Assembly (NCBI GenBank): GCA_001462345.1
Contig: LIUM01000042.1
Location: forward strand, 29,300-93,299
Length of the DNA: 64,000 bases
Direction: 5' to 3'
DNA from: Fibrobacteria bacterium AD312
GTDB taxonomy: Bacteria > Fibrobacterota > Fibrobacteria > Fibrobacterales > Fibrobacteraceae
The notes below the pieces were generated by a model. That model was not told the DNA's origin and made no database searches. It was given only the letters and a program-made list of their open reading frames with translations. Every line of letters starts with the position of its first letter. Within the stretch, counting starts at the first letter, position 1. Made by a program: the position numbers and the translations under genes. This document shows positions 44,526 to 52,611 of this stretch, in pieces.

Positions 44526-45668
44526 ATGAATAAGGACTTTGTTCTTTTTTGTGCAGGTGAAGATTCGGGTGATATCTTAGGTGCAGAAGCCGTTTCTGCG
44601 ATTAACCTTTGGGGCGTTGAAGCAATAGGTATTGGTGGCCCGCGCATGCAAAAAGAAGGCTTAAAAGCTATTGGCCATTTTGATGATTTCGCCATTAGTG
44701 GATTTAAGGATGTATTGACACATTATTCTCAATTAAGTCGGTATTTAAAATTATTAAAAAAAACATTAGAAAATCCTCATTGCGTAGCTCTTGTTTTAAT
44801 TGATTATCCAGGCTTTAATATGAGATTAGTGGAGTATTGTAAAAACCTTTCAAAGCCTATTTTATATATTGCTCCTCCTCAAATATGGGCATGGAAATCG
44901 AAACGAGCCTATAGGCTACAGAATGTAACCTTGGGCGTTTTATATGACTATGAGCAAGAGGCATACAAACGATTTGGATGTGAGTCATTAAAGATTGAAA
45001 ATCCTTTTTTAAAGGGTGCTGTTTCTTTAGTGGAAAAAAAGGCAAGTAAAGAAAATACTTTCCTATTTCTTCCTGGAAGCAGGCGCCATCAATTGCATCG
45101 AAATATGACTTTATTCATAAAAATTGCAAAGGATTTGCATCGTAGAAATCCAGAGTTGCAGATTAAATTTGTCGTGTCAAGAAATAGTCTTATTAATGAA
45201 ATAAAAAAATGGAATATTGAGTTTGAACAAATAATGGTTCCAGAAAACAGTACCGAGAGAGCCGTACTTTTTTCTAAAGCACAAGGCGTTGTGGCAACTC
45301 CTGGATCAGGAATTTTAGAAGTTTCTCTTGTGGGTACAAGAGCGCTTGCTTGTGCAAGGATAGACCCATTGACTTATTTTCTTGGAAAGTTACTTGTGAA
45401 AACAAAGTTTTTCACATTACCCAATCTTTTATTATTAAAAAGAATCGTGCCTGAATATTTAAGTCCCGTTTCTTTCTTCTATAAAAAAGAGGTTTCTTCA
45501 ATTGTGGAAGAACTTCAAAAAACAGAAAAAGAAGATTATTCATCTCAAGCTTCTGCTCTTCAAAAAAAATGTGAAGGTACTCCAATCAAATGTTTAGCGC
45601 TTGAATTTCTTATGGATGTCCTCAATCGGGATTCTGAGCAAGGTCGGCTTTCCATAAGGCGAAACTAA
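44526..45668 (+). CDS. lpxB: Lipid-A-disaccharide synthase
   Basis: LpxB joins UDP-2,3-diacylglucosamine and lipid X to form the lipid A backbone. The N-terminal signature GEDSGDILGAEAV (about residues 9-21) is typical, as are IGGPRMQKEG, DYPGFNMRL, YIAPPQIWAWK, LPGSRRHQL and TPGSGILEVSLVGT in the C-terminal half. An in-frame ATG at 44472 would add 18 hydrophilic residues absent from the family, so I prefer 44526 (weak AAGAGA site); this choice is not certain. The gene's last 75 bases overlap mutL on the other strand, yet both tails look genuine. It is evidence for lipopolysaccharide in this organism. Confidence 0.92.
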   Translation: MNKDFVLFCAGEDSGDILGAEAVSAINLWGVEAIGIGGPRMQKEGLKAIGHFDDFAISGFKDVLTHYSQLSRYLKLLKKTLENPHCVALVLIDYPGFNMRLVEYCKNLSKPILYIAPPQIWAWKSKRAYRLQNVTLGVLYDYEQEAYKRFGCESLKIENPFLKGAVSLVEKKASKENTFLFLPGSRRHQLHRNMTLFIKIAKDLHRRNPELQIKFVVSRNSLINEIKKWNIEFEQIMVPENSTERAVLFSKAQGVVATPGSGILEVSLVGTRALACARIDPLTYFLGKLLVKTKFFTLPNLLLLKRIVPEYLSPVSFFYKKEVSSIVEELQKTEKEDYSSQASALQKKCEGTPIKCLALEFLMDVLNRDSEQGRLSIRRN

Positions 45669-47378
45669 AGGTTCTTTCGTCTGCAATAATTGATTCACTA
45701 AAGAAGACATTTCTTCATTATTTAGCTTTTCATTCGCACGGTAAGCTGTAGTGGAAGCCCAAGCTTTTGCTGTCGAATCTAAGGGAATTTTTGAAGAAGG
45801 GGAGTCTTCTTGTAGAGAATCTAAAAATTCATGAATACATTTTTCTGCTCGAGAAAAGGATAGCCCGCTTGGAATGCCTCGAATTTGATAAGTATCACCG
45901 CCAAAAGGTTCTAAGTAAAAACCAAGCTTTCTTAAGTCGGGTAATATTTCGATTAGCAGTGATTTTTCCACTTTACTAAGTTCGATTAATTCAGGAAAAA
46001 GTAATTCTTGAGAATTAATCACGTTATCTGATTCTAGTGTCTTTATGGCTTGTTCATATAAAATACGAGCGTGTGCCGCACTTTGATCAATGAGTAATAG
46101 ACCTTCCATATCTTGACAAACAATATAGGTGTCTGCTAGTTGCAAAAAAGAAGGAGCACTATATAAAGGCGTTTTGTCTGGAATCTCAAATGATTTTTGA
46201 GAAAGGGGAATTATTTTCCCGAATTCAGGAAGAGAAAATAAATCTTGAGTAACAACTTCTTTATCAGTGGATTTCGGTTGAAAAAGAGGCTTTTGAGAAA
46301 CTGTGCTAGACCAGCTTTTTTCAGGTTCTTGAACTGTACTAGAAAATGAGTTTTCGCTTAAGTGAATGACAGGGGCTCCACAAGAAGATGATTCTTCTTG
46401 AAGCGTATTTCTAATGGCTCTATAAACAGTTGAATAAATAGAGCTGTCATTAACAAAACGAACTTCTTTTTTTGCTGGATGCACGTTCACATCAAAGTCC
46501 ATATCGGGCATGTCTAAAAATAAAACGCTTACGGGCGAAATCAATTTTCCATAAGGTTCGTATGCTTTTTGAACCGCTTTTATTACGGCAGGGTTCCAAA
46601 TAGGACGATTTTTCAAGTATAAAAAATGTCGATTCTTTTTTCCGTTCAAAACATCTGGTGGAGAAATAAAGCCCGATATAGAAATGTTGTTTTCGGAGTA
46701 ATTTACGGGAATTAGTTTTTTTGCTATTCCAGAGCCAATGGTCTCCGCTAGGCGACTTCTTAAATCCCCTTCTACGCCAGTAAATGTTTCTTTTGATTCG
46801 TTTCTATATTCAAAGCGAATTTCTGGGTGAGCAATTGCAATTCTTACGATTGCATCTAAAATTCGAGTGGATTCCGCTGATTCACTACTCAAAAAATTGC
46901 GCCGGACAGGGGTGTTGAAAAATAAATCTTCAATAACAAAAGACGTTCCTTGAGGGGCACTCACTTCTTCTATTTTTTGAATCTCACCTGCCTGAATTTG
47001 AATTTTATGAGCGCTAGTGGCCTCGGTTGTTTTTGAGGTAATGGTCATTTTTGAGATGGCTGCGACAGAAGCGACCGCTTCCCCTCTAAAACCATTAGTT
47101 CTTAAATGAAATAAATCATCAGCCGAACTAAGTTTTGATGTTGTATGCCTTAAATAACACAATTTAAGGTCTTCTGGAGACATTCCTTCTCCATTATCGG
47201 TAATTGTGATTTTTTTCTTACCACCCTCTTCAATTTGCACTTTAATAAAAGAACTGCGAGCATCTAAAGCATTTTCAATTAATTCTTTAACCACAGACGC
47301 TGGTCTTTCAATTACTTCACCAGCAGCGATTTTATTAATGATTTCATCACTTAAAATGTGGATTTTTGGGGTTTTCAT
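45594..47378 (-). CDS. mutL: DNA mismatch repair protein MutL
   Basis: MutL, the mismatch-repair matchmaker ATPase. GHKL ATPase motifs are intact: IAAGEVIERPASVVKELIEN (residues 16-35), DNGEGM (about 60-65), LRTNGFRGEAVASVAAIS (about 88-105). A linker of about 60 Ser/Glu/Pro-rich residues leads to the C-terminal dimerisation domain (LLLIDQSAAHARILYE and the family ending GKPTLLRIP). The DQHAAHE motif is changed to DQSAAHA and no full endonuclease motif is obvious. Length 594 is normal. Divergent from the unknown gene at 47528, convergent with lpxB. Confidence 0.95.
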   Translation of the reverse strand: MKTPKIHILSDEIINKIAAGEVIERPASVVKELIENALDARSSFIKVQIEEGGKKKITITDNGEGMSPEDLKLCYLRHTTSKLSSADDLFHLRTNGFRGEAVASVAAISKMTITSKTTEATSAHKIQIQAGEIQKIEEVSAPQGTSFVIEDLFFNTPVRRNFLSSESAESTRILDAIVRIAIAHPEIRFEYRNESKETFTGVEGDLRSRLAETIGSGIAKKLIPVNYSENNISISGFISPPDVLNGKKNRHFLYLKNRPIWNPAVIKAVQKAYEPYGKLISPVSVLFLDMPDMDFDVNVHPAKKEVRFVNDSSIYSTVYRAIRNTLQEESSSCGAPVIHLSENSFSSTVQEPEKSWSSTVSQKPLFQPKSTDKEVVTQDLFSLPEFGKIIPLSQKSFEIPDKTPLYSAPSFLQLADTYIVCQDMEGLLLIDQSAAHARILYEQAIKTLESDNVINSQELLFPELIELSKVEKSLLIEILPDLRKLGFYLEPFGGDTYQIRGIPSGLSFSRAEKCIHEFLDSLQEDSPSSKIPLDSTAKAWASTTAYRANEKLNNEEMSSLVNQLLQTKEPLVSPYGKPTLLRIPIEDIHKKFKR

Positions 47379-47527
47379 GCCGAAAATATAGACAAAAGTA
47401 TCTTAAGGCTACCTTTTTTTATAGAAATTGTTAAATTAAACAGTATAAAATTACTTGTTTTTTGGTTACTTTTTTAATACATACAAGTACGGGTGATGGG
47501 AATTCCTAACAATGAGGAATATGGTTA

Positions 47528-48796
47528 ATGGTTACAAATTTATTGCTCCGAATTGTCCATATAGAACTTCTTTCGTCGTTTTCGACAAAAGAAATACTCG
47601 AACTTGTCCGCATGGATTCTCGATTCCCTCCTAATTTACTTGATTCTATTTGGTTTGAGGAAGGGGTTTTTGAACGAGAACAACATCGTATCTACTTAGA
47701 TGTGTTAACAGAATGGCTTTTTTCGAAAGGAATAAACCCTGAACAGTTTATTGAAAACATGTTTAGTCGTTTTACTTCTTCCGATTTTATGTCTTCCCGC
47801 ATTATTCTTCGTTCTTTCTTACCTTTTGTTCGTAAATTTTACGAAACAGATGATGTCCGTCGTTTAAGTTTAGAGACTCTCCCCGAACGTCAATCGTTGA
47901 TCGAAAAACCTTTAATTATTTTTAATAATCCAGTAGATAATCTTCGTAATGATATAATGATATTTCGTTGTGAAGAAAAGCATAAACTCGCTTCAAATTA
48001 TATGCCTTGGCTAGAAGCTTTAGTCCGTTATGCACCAGCTTTTTTAAATTGTGCTCCTTATGAATCCATTCAAACGGTTTGTTATCAAAATACAGTGGTA
48101 GAAACCCTTTCTAAGCATAATATGCCGATTTTGATTAATAATAAAGCGGTTTCTTTGAATGGTCGTGTCATTGGGCAAGTAGTTTCATTTTCTGAGGTTT
48201 TTCAAAATTTAGGGATTTCTTGGAGTGAAACGAGTGAAACCTCTATAGAATGCATTCGTGTCGATGAGGATGTCACTGAATCTGGTTCAGGAGCTGTTTT
48301 ATTAAAAAGAGGCTCTTATTATGGAACCCCAGCCAATATCACAAAGATTTCCTATCAAGCAGGGGTAACGCATCAAGACCCATTTGCAAAATTAATGAGA
48401 TCTTTAGTGCGTCAAGAATTTGATGTTTGGTTGCCTGTCCAAAAAGCGCATGAAGCTCTTTTGAATGCAGCCAATGATTCTGTTGTGATTACTTACTATA
48501 AAAGTGATGACTCGATTTCAGTTAATGATCACCATTTAATGCGTAATGTACCAGCTAGAATCTTACGAAACCTGCTTCGAGAATACACTGCTACTGGTCG
48601 TGAAGAATACGAAAATAGAGAGTTCAAAAGAGATCCAGAAATCTGTATGGATCCTTTAAGGCCAAACTTTGAAAGTCGCCTAAACCGTGTTGTAGCTCAC
48701 GTGGAAAAGGTTTCGAAGTATTTTGAAATACAGCGTCATCGCCGAGGCGGTTTCCGTTTCAAACCAAATTGCAGAATAGTATTTAAAGAAGAATAG
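47528..48796 (+). CDS. Unknown protein with possible C-terminal DNA-binding domain
   Basis: Not recognised. A 422-residue soluble protein without signal peptide or membrane helix. An N-terminal helical part (about residues 1-125; FSTKEILELVRMDSRF, FIENMFSRFTSSDF) is followed by a mixed region with two beta-rich stretches (about 150-290). The C-terminal 90 residues (HHLMRNVPARILRNLLREY, then SRLNRVVAHVEKVSKYFEI and FRFKPNCRIVF) resemble a winged helix, with an arginine-rich wing (QRHRRGGFRF), similar to OmpR-type or other DNA-binding wings. It could be a lineage-specific transcription regulator. GAGGAA precedes the ATG. The candidate small RNA lies just downstream. Confidence 0.7.
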   Translation: MVTNLLLRIVHIELLSSFSTKEILELVRMDSRFPPNLLDSIWFEEGVFEREQHRIYLDVLTEWLFSKGINPEQFIENMFSRFTSSDFMSSRIILRSFLPFVRKFYETDDVRRLSLETLPERQSLIEKPLIIFNNPVDNLRNDIMIFRCEEKHKLASNYMPWLEALVRYAPAFLNCAPYESIQTVCYQNTVVETLSKHNMPILINNKAVSLNGRVIGQVVSFSEVFQNLGISWSETSETSIECIRVDEDVTESGSGAVLLKRGSYYGTPANITKISYQAGVTHQDPFAKLMRSLVRQEFDVWLPVQKAHEALLNAANDSVVITYYKSDDSISVNDHHLMRNVPARILRNLLREYTATGREEYENREFKRDPEICMDPLRPNFESRLNRVVAHVEKVSKYFEIQRHRRGGFRFKPNCRIVFKEE

Positions 48797-48816
48797 AATG
48801 TAAGAAATTTGAAACA

Positions 48817-48844
48817 TTGTTTTATTATTCAAATTTGTTATATT
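48817..48844 (+). promoter_or_regulatory. Promoter-like -35/-10 pair for the small RNA
   Basis: TTGTTT at 48817-48822 and TATATT at 48839-48844, separated by 16 bases, sit where transcription would begin about 6-8 bases on, just before the closing stem of the RNA. It fits sigma-70 consensus in part. Confidence 0.5.
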
Positions 48845-48849
48845 TATGT

Positions 48850-48968
48850 GTGATGAGATGGTGCGATAGGTAAATCCTCAAACAACTCTATCATTGCTCC
48901 CCTCCTGGTAAGTTCAAGGTTCTGGAAGCCATCTCGTCATTTTTACTCCTCTTTCGAGGAGTTTTTTT
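48850..48968 (+). ncRNA. Candidate structured small RNA
   Basis: About 119 nucleotides between a promoter-like pair and a strong terminator. The ends pair in a 10-bp closing stem, GATGAGATGG (48852-48861) with CCATCTCGTC (48929-48938), with one G-U pair. Inside, GATAG (48865-48869) can pair with CTATC (about 48888-48892), or alternatively CCT..AAC (about 48876-48884) can pair with GTT..AGG (about 48912-48919). A pyrimidine-rich run, CTCCCCTCCT, lies exposed and is complementary to Shine-Dalgarno sequences. The long closing stem with an open middle, and the stretch GTTCAAGG before the closing strand, recall 6S RNA in outline, but it is much shorter than usual 6S. The SRP-RNA tetraloop motif is absent. 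There is no convincing frame in it. Confidence 0.55.
48945..48968 (+). terminator. Rho-independent terminator of the small RNA
   Basis: ACTCCTC pairs with GAGGAGT around a TTTC tetraloop, followed by a T-run. It ends the candidate RNA, not a protein gene, since the upstream stop is about 150 bases earlier. Confidence 0.9.
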
Positions 48969-49157
48969 GTTTAGGGGCGTAATTAAAAAAAACAATTAAT
49001 TCTTTACGCATAAATTCATCTTGATTCTGTGTAATAGCTCCAAATCATTTAGTGGTTACATTCGTGTAGGGGTTTAATTGAAATCGTTCTGAAGAAGTAA
49101 GCTTATTATTGATAAGTTTTGTAAATTACTTTGCATATCACTTATTCTGGAGAACTC

Positions 49158-50318
49158 ATGAATAACTTTCAATACCATAATCCCACACGTATTTTATTTG
49201 GAAAAGGCGAAATCGCTTCAATCACTTCTCTTATTCCACCTTCTTCAAAAGTAATGATGGTTTATGGCGGTGGTTCTATTTTTAAGAATGGCGTTTATGA
49301 ACAAACAAAAAAAGCATTAAAAGGGTTTGATGTTATCGAGTTTGGTGGCATTGAAGCAAATCCAAGATATGAAACTTGTATGCGTGCAGTAGAACAGATT
49401 AAAACGCAAAACGTGACGTTCTTACTTGCTGTGGGCGGAGGCTCTGTTTTAGATGGTACAAAATTCATGGCTCTTGCTACAAAATATACTGGCGCTGATC
49501 CTTGGGATTTTATGCTCGGAAAAACAGCGACTCCTAATTCTGCTCTTCCATTAGCTTCGATTATGACGTTACCTGCTACTGGTTCAGAAATGAATGCCAA
49601 TTTTGTGATTAGTCGAGATTCCACTCAAGAAAAATTTGGAGGGTATTCCGATTTAATTCGTCCTCAATTTAGTGTCATCGATCCGATGACTACCACCACA
49701 TTACCTATTCGTCAAACAGCAAATGGAGTCGTCGATTCCTTTGTTCATACCATGGAACAATATGCGACTTTTCCAAACAATGGTCCTTTACAAGATAGGC
49801 AAGCAGAAGCCGTTCTTGCTACGCTTGTTGAAGAAGGTCCTAAAGCTATGCAAGCGCCAGAGGATTATGATGTTCGAGCCAATTTATGTTGGTGTTCCAC
49901 ACAAGCCCTCAATGGGGTCATCTCTTGCGGTATGCCTCAAGACTGGTCTACCCATGATATTGGTCATGAACTTACTGCATTGTATGGGATTGATCATGCT
50001 CGCACACTCGCGATTGTTTTACCTGGTGTATGGCGATTCTTTATTAATGAGAAAAAAGAAAAGCTCGCTCAATATGGCAAAAGAGTTTTAGGTTTAAACG
50101 GTTCGGTTGAGGAATGTGCTTCTCAGGCAATTCAAAAAACAGAAGAATTCTTTGAATCTTTGGGTATTCCAACGCATCTTAAAGATTACGGAATCAATGC
50201 TTCTGATGCTGCTCGTATGGTGAGCGACCGTTTTAAGTCTAGAAATCGCCCTGGCTTTGGAGAAAGAGGGCTTATTACTCCAGAAGTGATTTATAAAATA
50301 ATTGAAAGTCGCGCTTAA
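49158..50318 (+). CDS. yqhD: YqhD-type NADPH-dependent alcohol/aldehyde dehydrogenase
   Basis: Iron-type alcohol dehydrogenase close to E. coli YqhD/BDH, which reduces short aldehydes with NADPH. The start MNNFQYHNPTRILFGKG is characteristic of the YqhD/butanol dehydrogenase branch. The nucleotide loop GGGSVLDGTKF (about residues 95-105), LPATGSEMN and the metal ligands in DSFVHTMEQY and HDIGHELTALYGIDHARTLA are intact. The ATG 49158, with GGAGA upstream, is chosen over an earlier in-frame ATG at 49131. Length 386 is normal. It runs into pflA tail to tail with a 4-base overlap. Confidence 0.95.
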   Translation: MNNFQYHNPTRILFGKGEIASITSLIPPSSKVMMVYGGGSIFKNGVYEQTKKALKGFDVIEFGGIEANPRYETCMRAVEQIKTQNVTFLLAVGGGSVLDGTKFMALATKYTGADPWDFMLGKTATPNSALPLASIMTLPATGSEMNANFVISRDSTQEKFGGYSDLIRPQFSVIDPMTTTTLPIRQTANGVVDSFVHTMEQYATFPNNGPLQDRQAEAVLATLVEEGPKAMQAPEDYDVRANLCWCSTQALNGVISCGMPQDWSTHDIGHELTALYGIDHARTLAIVLPGVWRFFINEKKEKLAQYGKRVLGLNGSVEECASQAIQKTEEFFESLGIPTHLKDYGINASDAARMVSDRFKSRNRPGFGERGLITPEVIYKIIESRA

Positions 50319-51040
50319 TTTTTTTGTATAGCACAATCTAATTTTTTTTGAACAAGCCTAACTTCTTCGGGAGAAGGGCTTTTTTGATTTTTAAGCGTAT
50401 AGGGTAAGTTTAATTCTTCCCACTTGTGAAAGCCTAGATTGTGAAAAGGAAGGACTTCTACGCGTTCTATACAGGCTAGAGAAGTAATAAAATTAGCGAG
50501 GGCGTCAATGTCTTCTGGAGCATCTGTGATTCCTGGGATAAGCACATAACGAAGCCATGTTTTTTTCTGAAGGTGGTTTAATCTTAAGGCAAAATCTAAT
50601 GATGGTTGAAGCTCTTTTCCTGTGATCTGGAGATGCTTCTCTGGATTCATGATTTTGATATCCAGTAATACTAAATCAACGGGATCAAACCATGCATCTG
50701 GAAGTTTTGCAGCTAAATACCCTTGAGTATCAAGAGCGGTATGCAGTTTTAATTCATTTTTAGCGCATAAGAATATTTCATGAACAAAATCTGGTTGTGT
50801 TAAGGGCTCTCCGCCTGTAATCGTAAGGCCGCCTGCAATACGCAAAAAACTCGCATATTTAGCGATCTCTTGAAGGACTTGATCTGAGGAAGTTCTTTTC
50901 CCTCGTTTCATGTCCCAAGTATCTGGATTATGGCAATAGGTGCAACGAAAAGGGCAGCCAGCTATAAAAAGAGCAAAACGAACGCCAGGGCCATCTACTG
51001 CAGCTCCTGTTTCGTAAGAATGAACATAGCCAAATTCCAT
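50315..51040 (-). CDS. pflA: Pyruvate formate-lyase activating enzyme
   Basis: Radical-SAM activase that makes the glycyl radical on pyruvate formate-lyase under anaerobic conditions. From ATG 51040 the protein starts MEFGYVHSYETGAAVDGPGV, as in PflA, with the CxxxCxxC cluster motif at residues 29, 33 and 36 (CPFRCTYCHNPDTW) and ITGGEPLTQPDF, then VLLDIKIMNPEKH. A TTG at 51055 would add 5 residues; neither start has a good Shine-Dalgarno. Length 241 is normal. No pflB is present here, so its partner must lie elsewhere. It supports a fermentative anaerobic lifestyle. Confidence 0.93.
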   Translation of the reverse strand: MEFGYVHSYETGAAVDGPGVRFALFIAGCPFRCTYCHNPDTWDMKRGKRTSSDQVLQEIAKYASFLRIAGGLTITGGEPLTQPDFVHEIFLCAKNELKLHTALDTQGYLAAKLPDAWFDPVDLVLLDIKIMNPEKHLQITGKELQPSLDFALRLNHLQKKTWLRYVLIPGITDAPEDIDALANFITSLACIERVEVLPFHNLGFHKWEELNLPYTLKNQKSPSPEEVRLVQKKLDCAIQKN

Positions 51041-51053
51041 AAGATAAGAATAC

Positions 51054-51090
51054 AAAAAAATCCCTAATACACAAATGGCATTAGGGATTT
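51054..51090 (-). terminator. Terminator downstream of nfnB
   Basis: On the minus strand AAATCCCTAAT pairs with ATTAGGGATTT around an 11-base loop and is followed by a T-tract (51060-51054). It closes the nfnA-nfnB unit and separates it from pflA. Confidence 0.9.
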
Positions 51091-51106
51091 AAATAAAGAT
51101 TTAGGT

Positions 51107-52609
51107 TTAGTTTTTAGCTAGGTATTCGTTAATGCCTTTAGCGGCTTTTCGGCCTTCGCCCATGGCTAAAATAACAGTGGCGGCACCAAGAACAATATCG
51201 CCACCCGCATAAACGCGTTCGACGAAGGTTTTATTCACTTCTTGGTCTTCCAACTCAATATTACCACGTTTGTTTACTTTTAGTTCAGGTGTGCTTTGGC
51301 TAATGAGAGGATTAGATCCGTTTCCAATAGCTACTAGAACGGTATCACATTCCATTTCAAAGCTTTGACCTTCTAACTTCACAGGACGTGGACGCCCTTT
51401 TTCATCAGGAGCTCCTAATTCGTATTTGTCGACGATCATGCCGCGGACACGACCGTTTTCATCGCCGAGGATTTCTGAAGGATTTTGAAGAACGCAAAAT
51501 TCAACGCCTTCTTCTTGGGCATGGTGAATTTCTTCGCCACGAGCAGGAAGTTCAGACATACTACGACGATAAACGATGCGCACTTTTTCTGCTCCAAGAC
51601 GAAGAGCCATACGAGCGGAATCCATTGCCACGTTACCGCCACCTAAGACGACCACGTTCTTACCTGGCCACATAGGAGTGTCTGCGTGATCTTTATCGTA
51701 GGCTTTCATTAGATTGGCTCTGGTGAGGTATTCGTTAGCGGCAAAAACACCAACTAGACTTTCGCCTTTTATACCCATAAATAAAGGTAATCCAGCTCCA
51801 GTTCCAATGAACAAGGCATCAAAACCATCTTTATTGAGAAGATCCATTAGTTTGCGAGTACGGCCAACGACGTAATTCGTTTCAAAGTGAACGCCCATGG
51901 CTTCTAGAGTTTGAATTTCTCTATCGACAATGCTTTTTGGTAAACGGAATTCAGGAATTCCATAACGCATCACACCGCCAAGCTTGTGGAATGCTTCGAA
52001 AATAGTCACATCATGACCTTCACGACGCACATCTGCAGCTACAACAAGACCTGCAGGACCAGAACCAATAACGGCTACTTTTTTACCTGTAGAAGGTTTA
52101 ATCGCAGGAACAACAATTTCACCGTGTTCACGTTCATAGTCTGCAACAAAACGTTCAAGACGACCAATGCCAACGGATTTTTCGACATCTTTGTTTATTT
52201 TTCCGACGGTACAATTTAATTGACATTGTCTTTCTTGAGGGCATACTCGACCACAAATGGCAGGGAGTAAGCTGGTTTCTTTGATTTTTGCAATGGCTGC
52301 TTTAAAATCACCTTCAGCAATTTTTGCAATAAATGCAGGAATATCGATATGAACAGGGCAGTCTTCTACGCAAAAAGGTTTTTTACAATTAAGGCAACGA
52401 TGTGCCTCCGCTACCGCTTGTGCTTCAGTATAACCACAAGCTACTTCTTCCATAGAACGAGCTCTATAAGAAGGTTCTAATTCAGGCATGGCATGAGGAG
52501 CAATGGCCAAGCGATCTTTCATTTTTAAGGGTTGTGGAAGCTCTTTGATGTTATTCAAGTTTTCTTTAGCTTCAGCGTCCATTTGTTCGATTGTTTTACG
52601 TTCGGACAT
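51107..52609 (-). CDS. nfnB: NfnB/GltD-like flavoprotein (electron-bifurcating transhydrogenase large subunit)
   Basis: A 500-residue FAD and Fe-S flavoprotein of the GltD family. The N-terminal Fe-S cysteines (CLNCKKPFCVEDCP, about residues 72-85, and CGRVCPQERQCQLNC, about 118-132) are complete. The FAD loop GSGPAGLVVAADV (about 183-195) and the NADPH loop GGGNVAMDSAR (about 326-336) are intact, as is the final AGGDIVLGAATVILAMG. Alone it could be the small glutamate-synthase subunit, but the tightly linked nfnA upstream makes NfnAB, NADH-dependent ferredoxin:NADP oxidoreductase, more likely. It would balance NADH, NADPH and ferredoxin during fermentation. Confidence 0.85.
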   Translation of the reverse strand: MSERKTIEQMDAEAKENLNNIKELPQPLKMKDRLAIAPHAMPELEPSYRARSMEEVACGYTEAQAVAEAHRCLNCKKPFCVEDCPVHIDIPAFIAKIAEGDFKAAIAKIKETSLLPAICGRVCPQERQCQLNCTVGKINKDVEKSVGIGRLERFVADYEREHGEIVVPAIKPSTGKKVAVIGSGPAGLVVAADVRREGHDVTIFEAFHKLGGVMRYGIPEFRLPKSIVDREIQTLEAMGVHFETNYVVGRTRKLMDLLNKDGFDALFIGTGAGLPLFMGIKGESLVGVFAANEYLTRANLMKAYDKDHADTPMWPGKNVVVLGGGNVAMDSARMALRLGAEKVRIVYRRSMSELPARGEEIHHAQEEGVEFCVLQNPSEILGDENGRVRGMIVDKYELGAPDEKGRPRPVKLEGQSFEMECDTVLVAIGNGSNPLISQSTPELKVNKRGNIELEDQEVNKTFVERVYAGGDIVLGAATVILAMGEGRKAAKGINEYLAKN

Positions 52610-52611
52610 GC

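Larger units (their letters stand above)
48797..49157. other. Gap holding the candidate small RNA and yqhD leader
   Basis: A 361-base gap. Its first part carries a promoter-like pair, a structured RNA and a terminator (48817-48968), listed separately. From 48969 to 49157 it is AT-rich with no frame or hairpin of note; the yqhD promoter should be here. GGAGA precedes the yqhD ATG. Confidence 0.6.

Noticed and set aside
48840..48960. Tiny minus-strand frames with strong ribosome sites in the small-RNA region
   Set aside because: 8- and 16-codon frames; the purine-rich sites are just the complement of the RNA's pyrimidine run, and there is no minus-strand promoter.
48850..48968. Small SRP RNA identity for the candidate RNA
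   Set aside because: The conserved GGAAGGAAGCAGC-type tip is absent, so the SRP identity is not supported.
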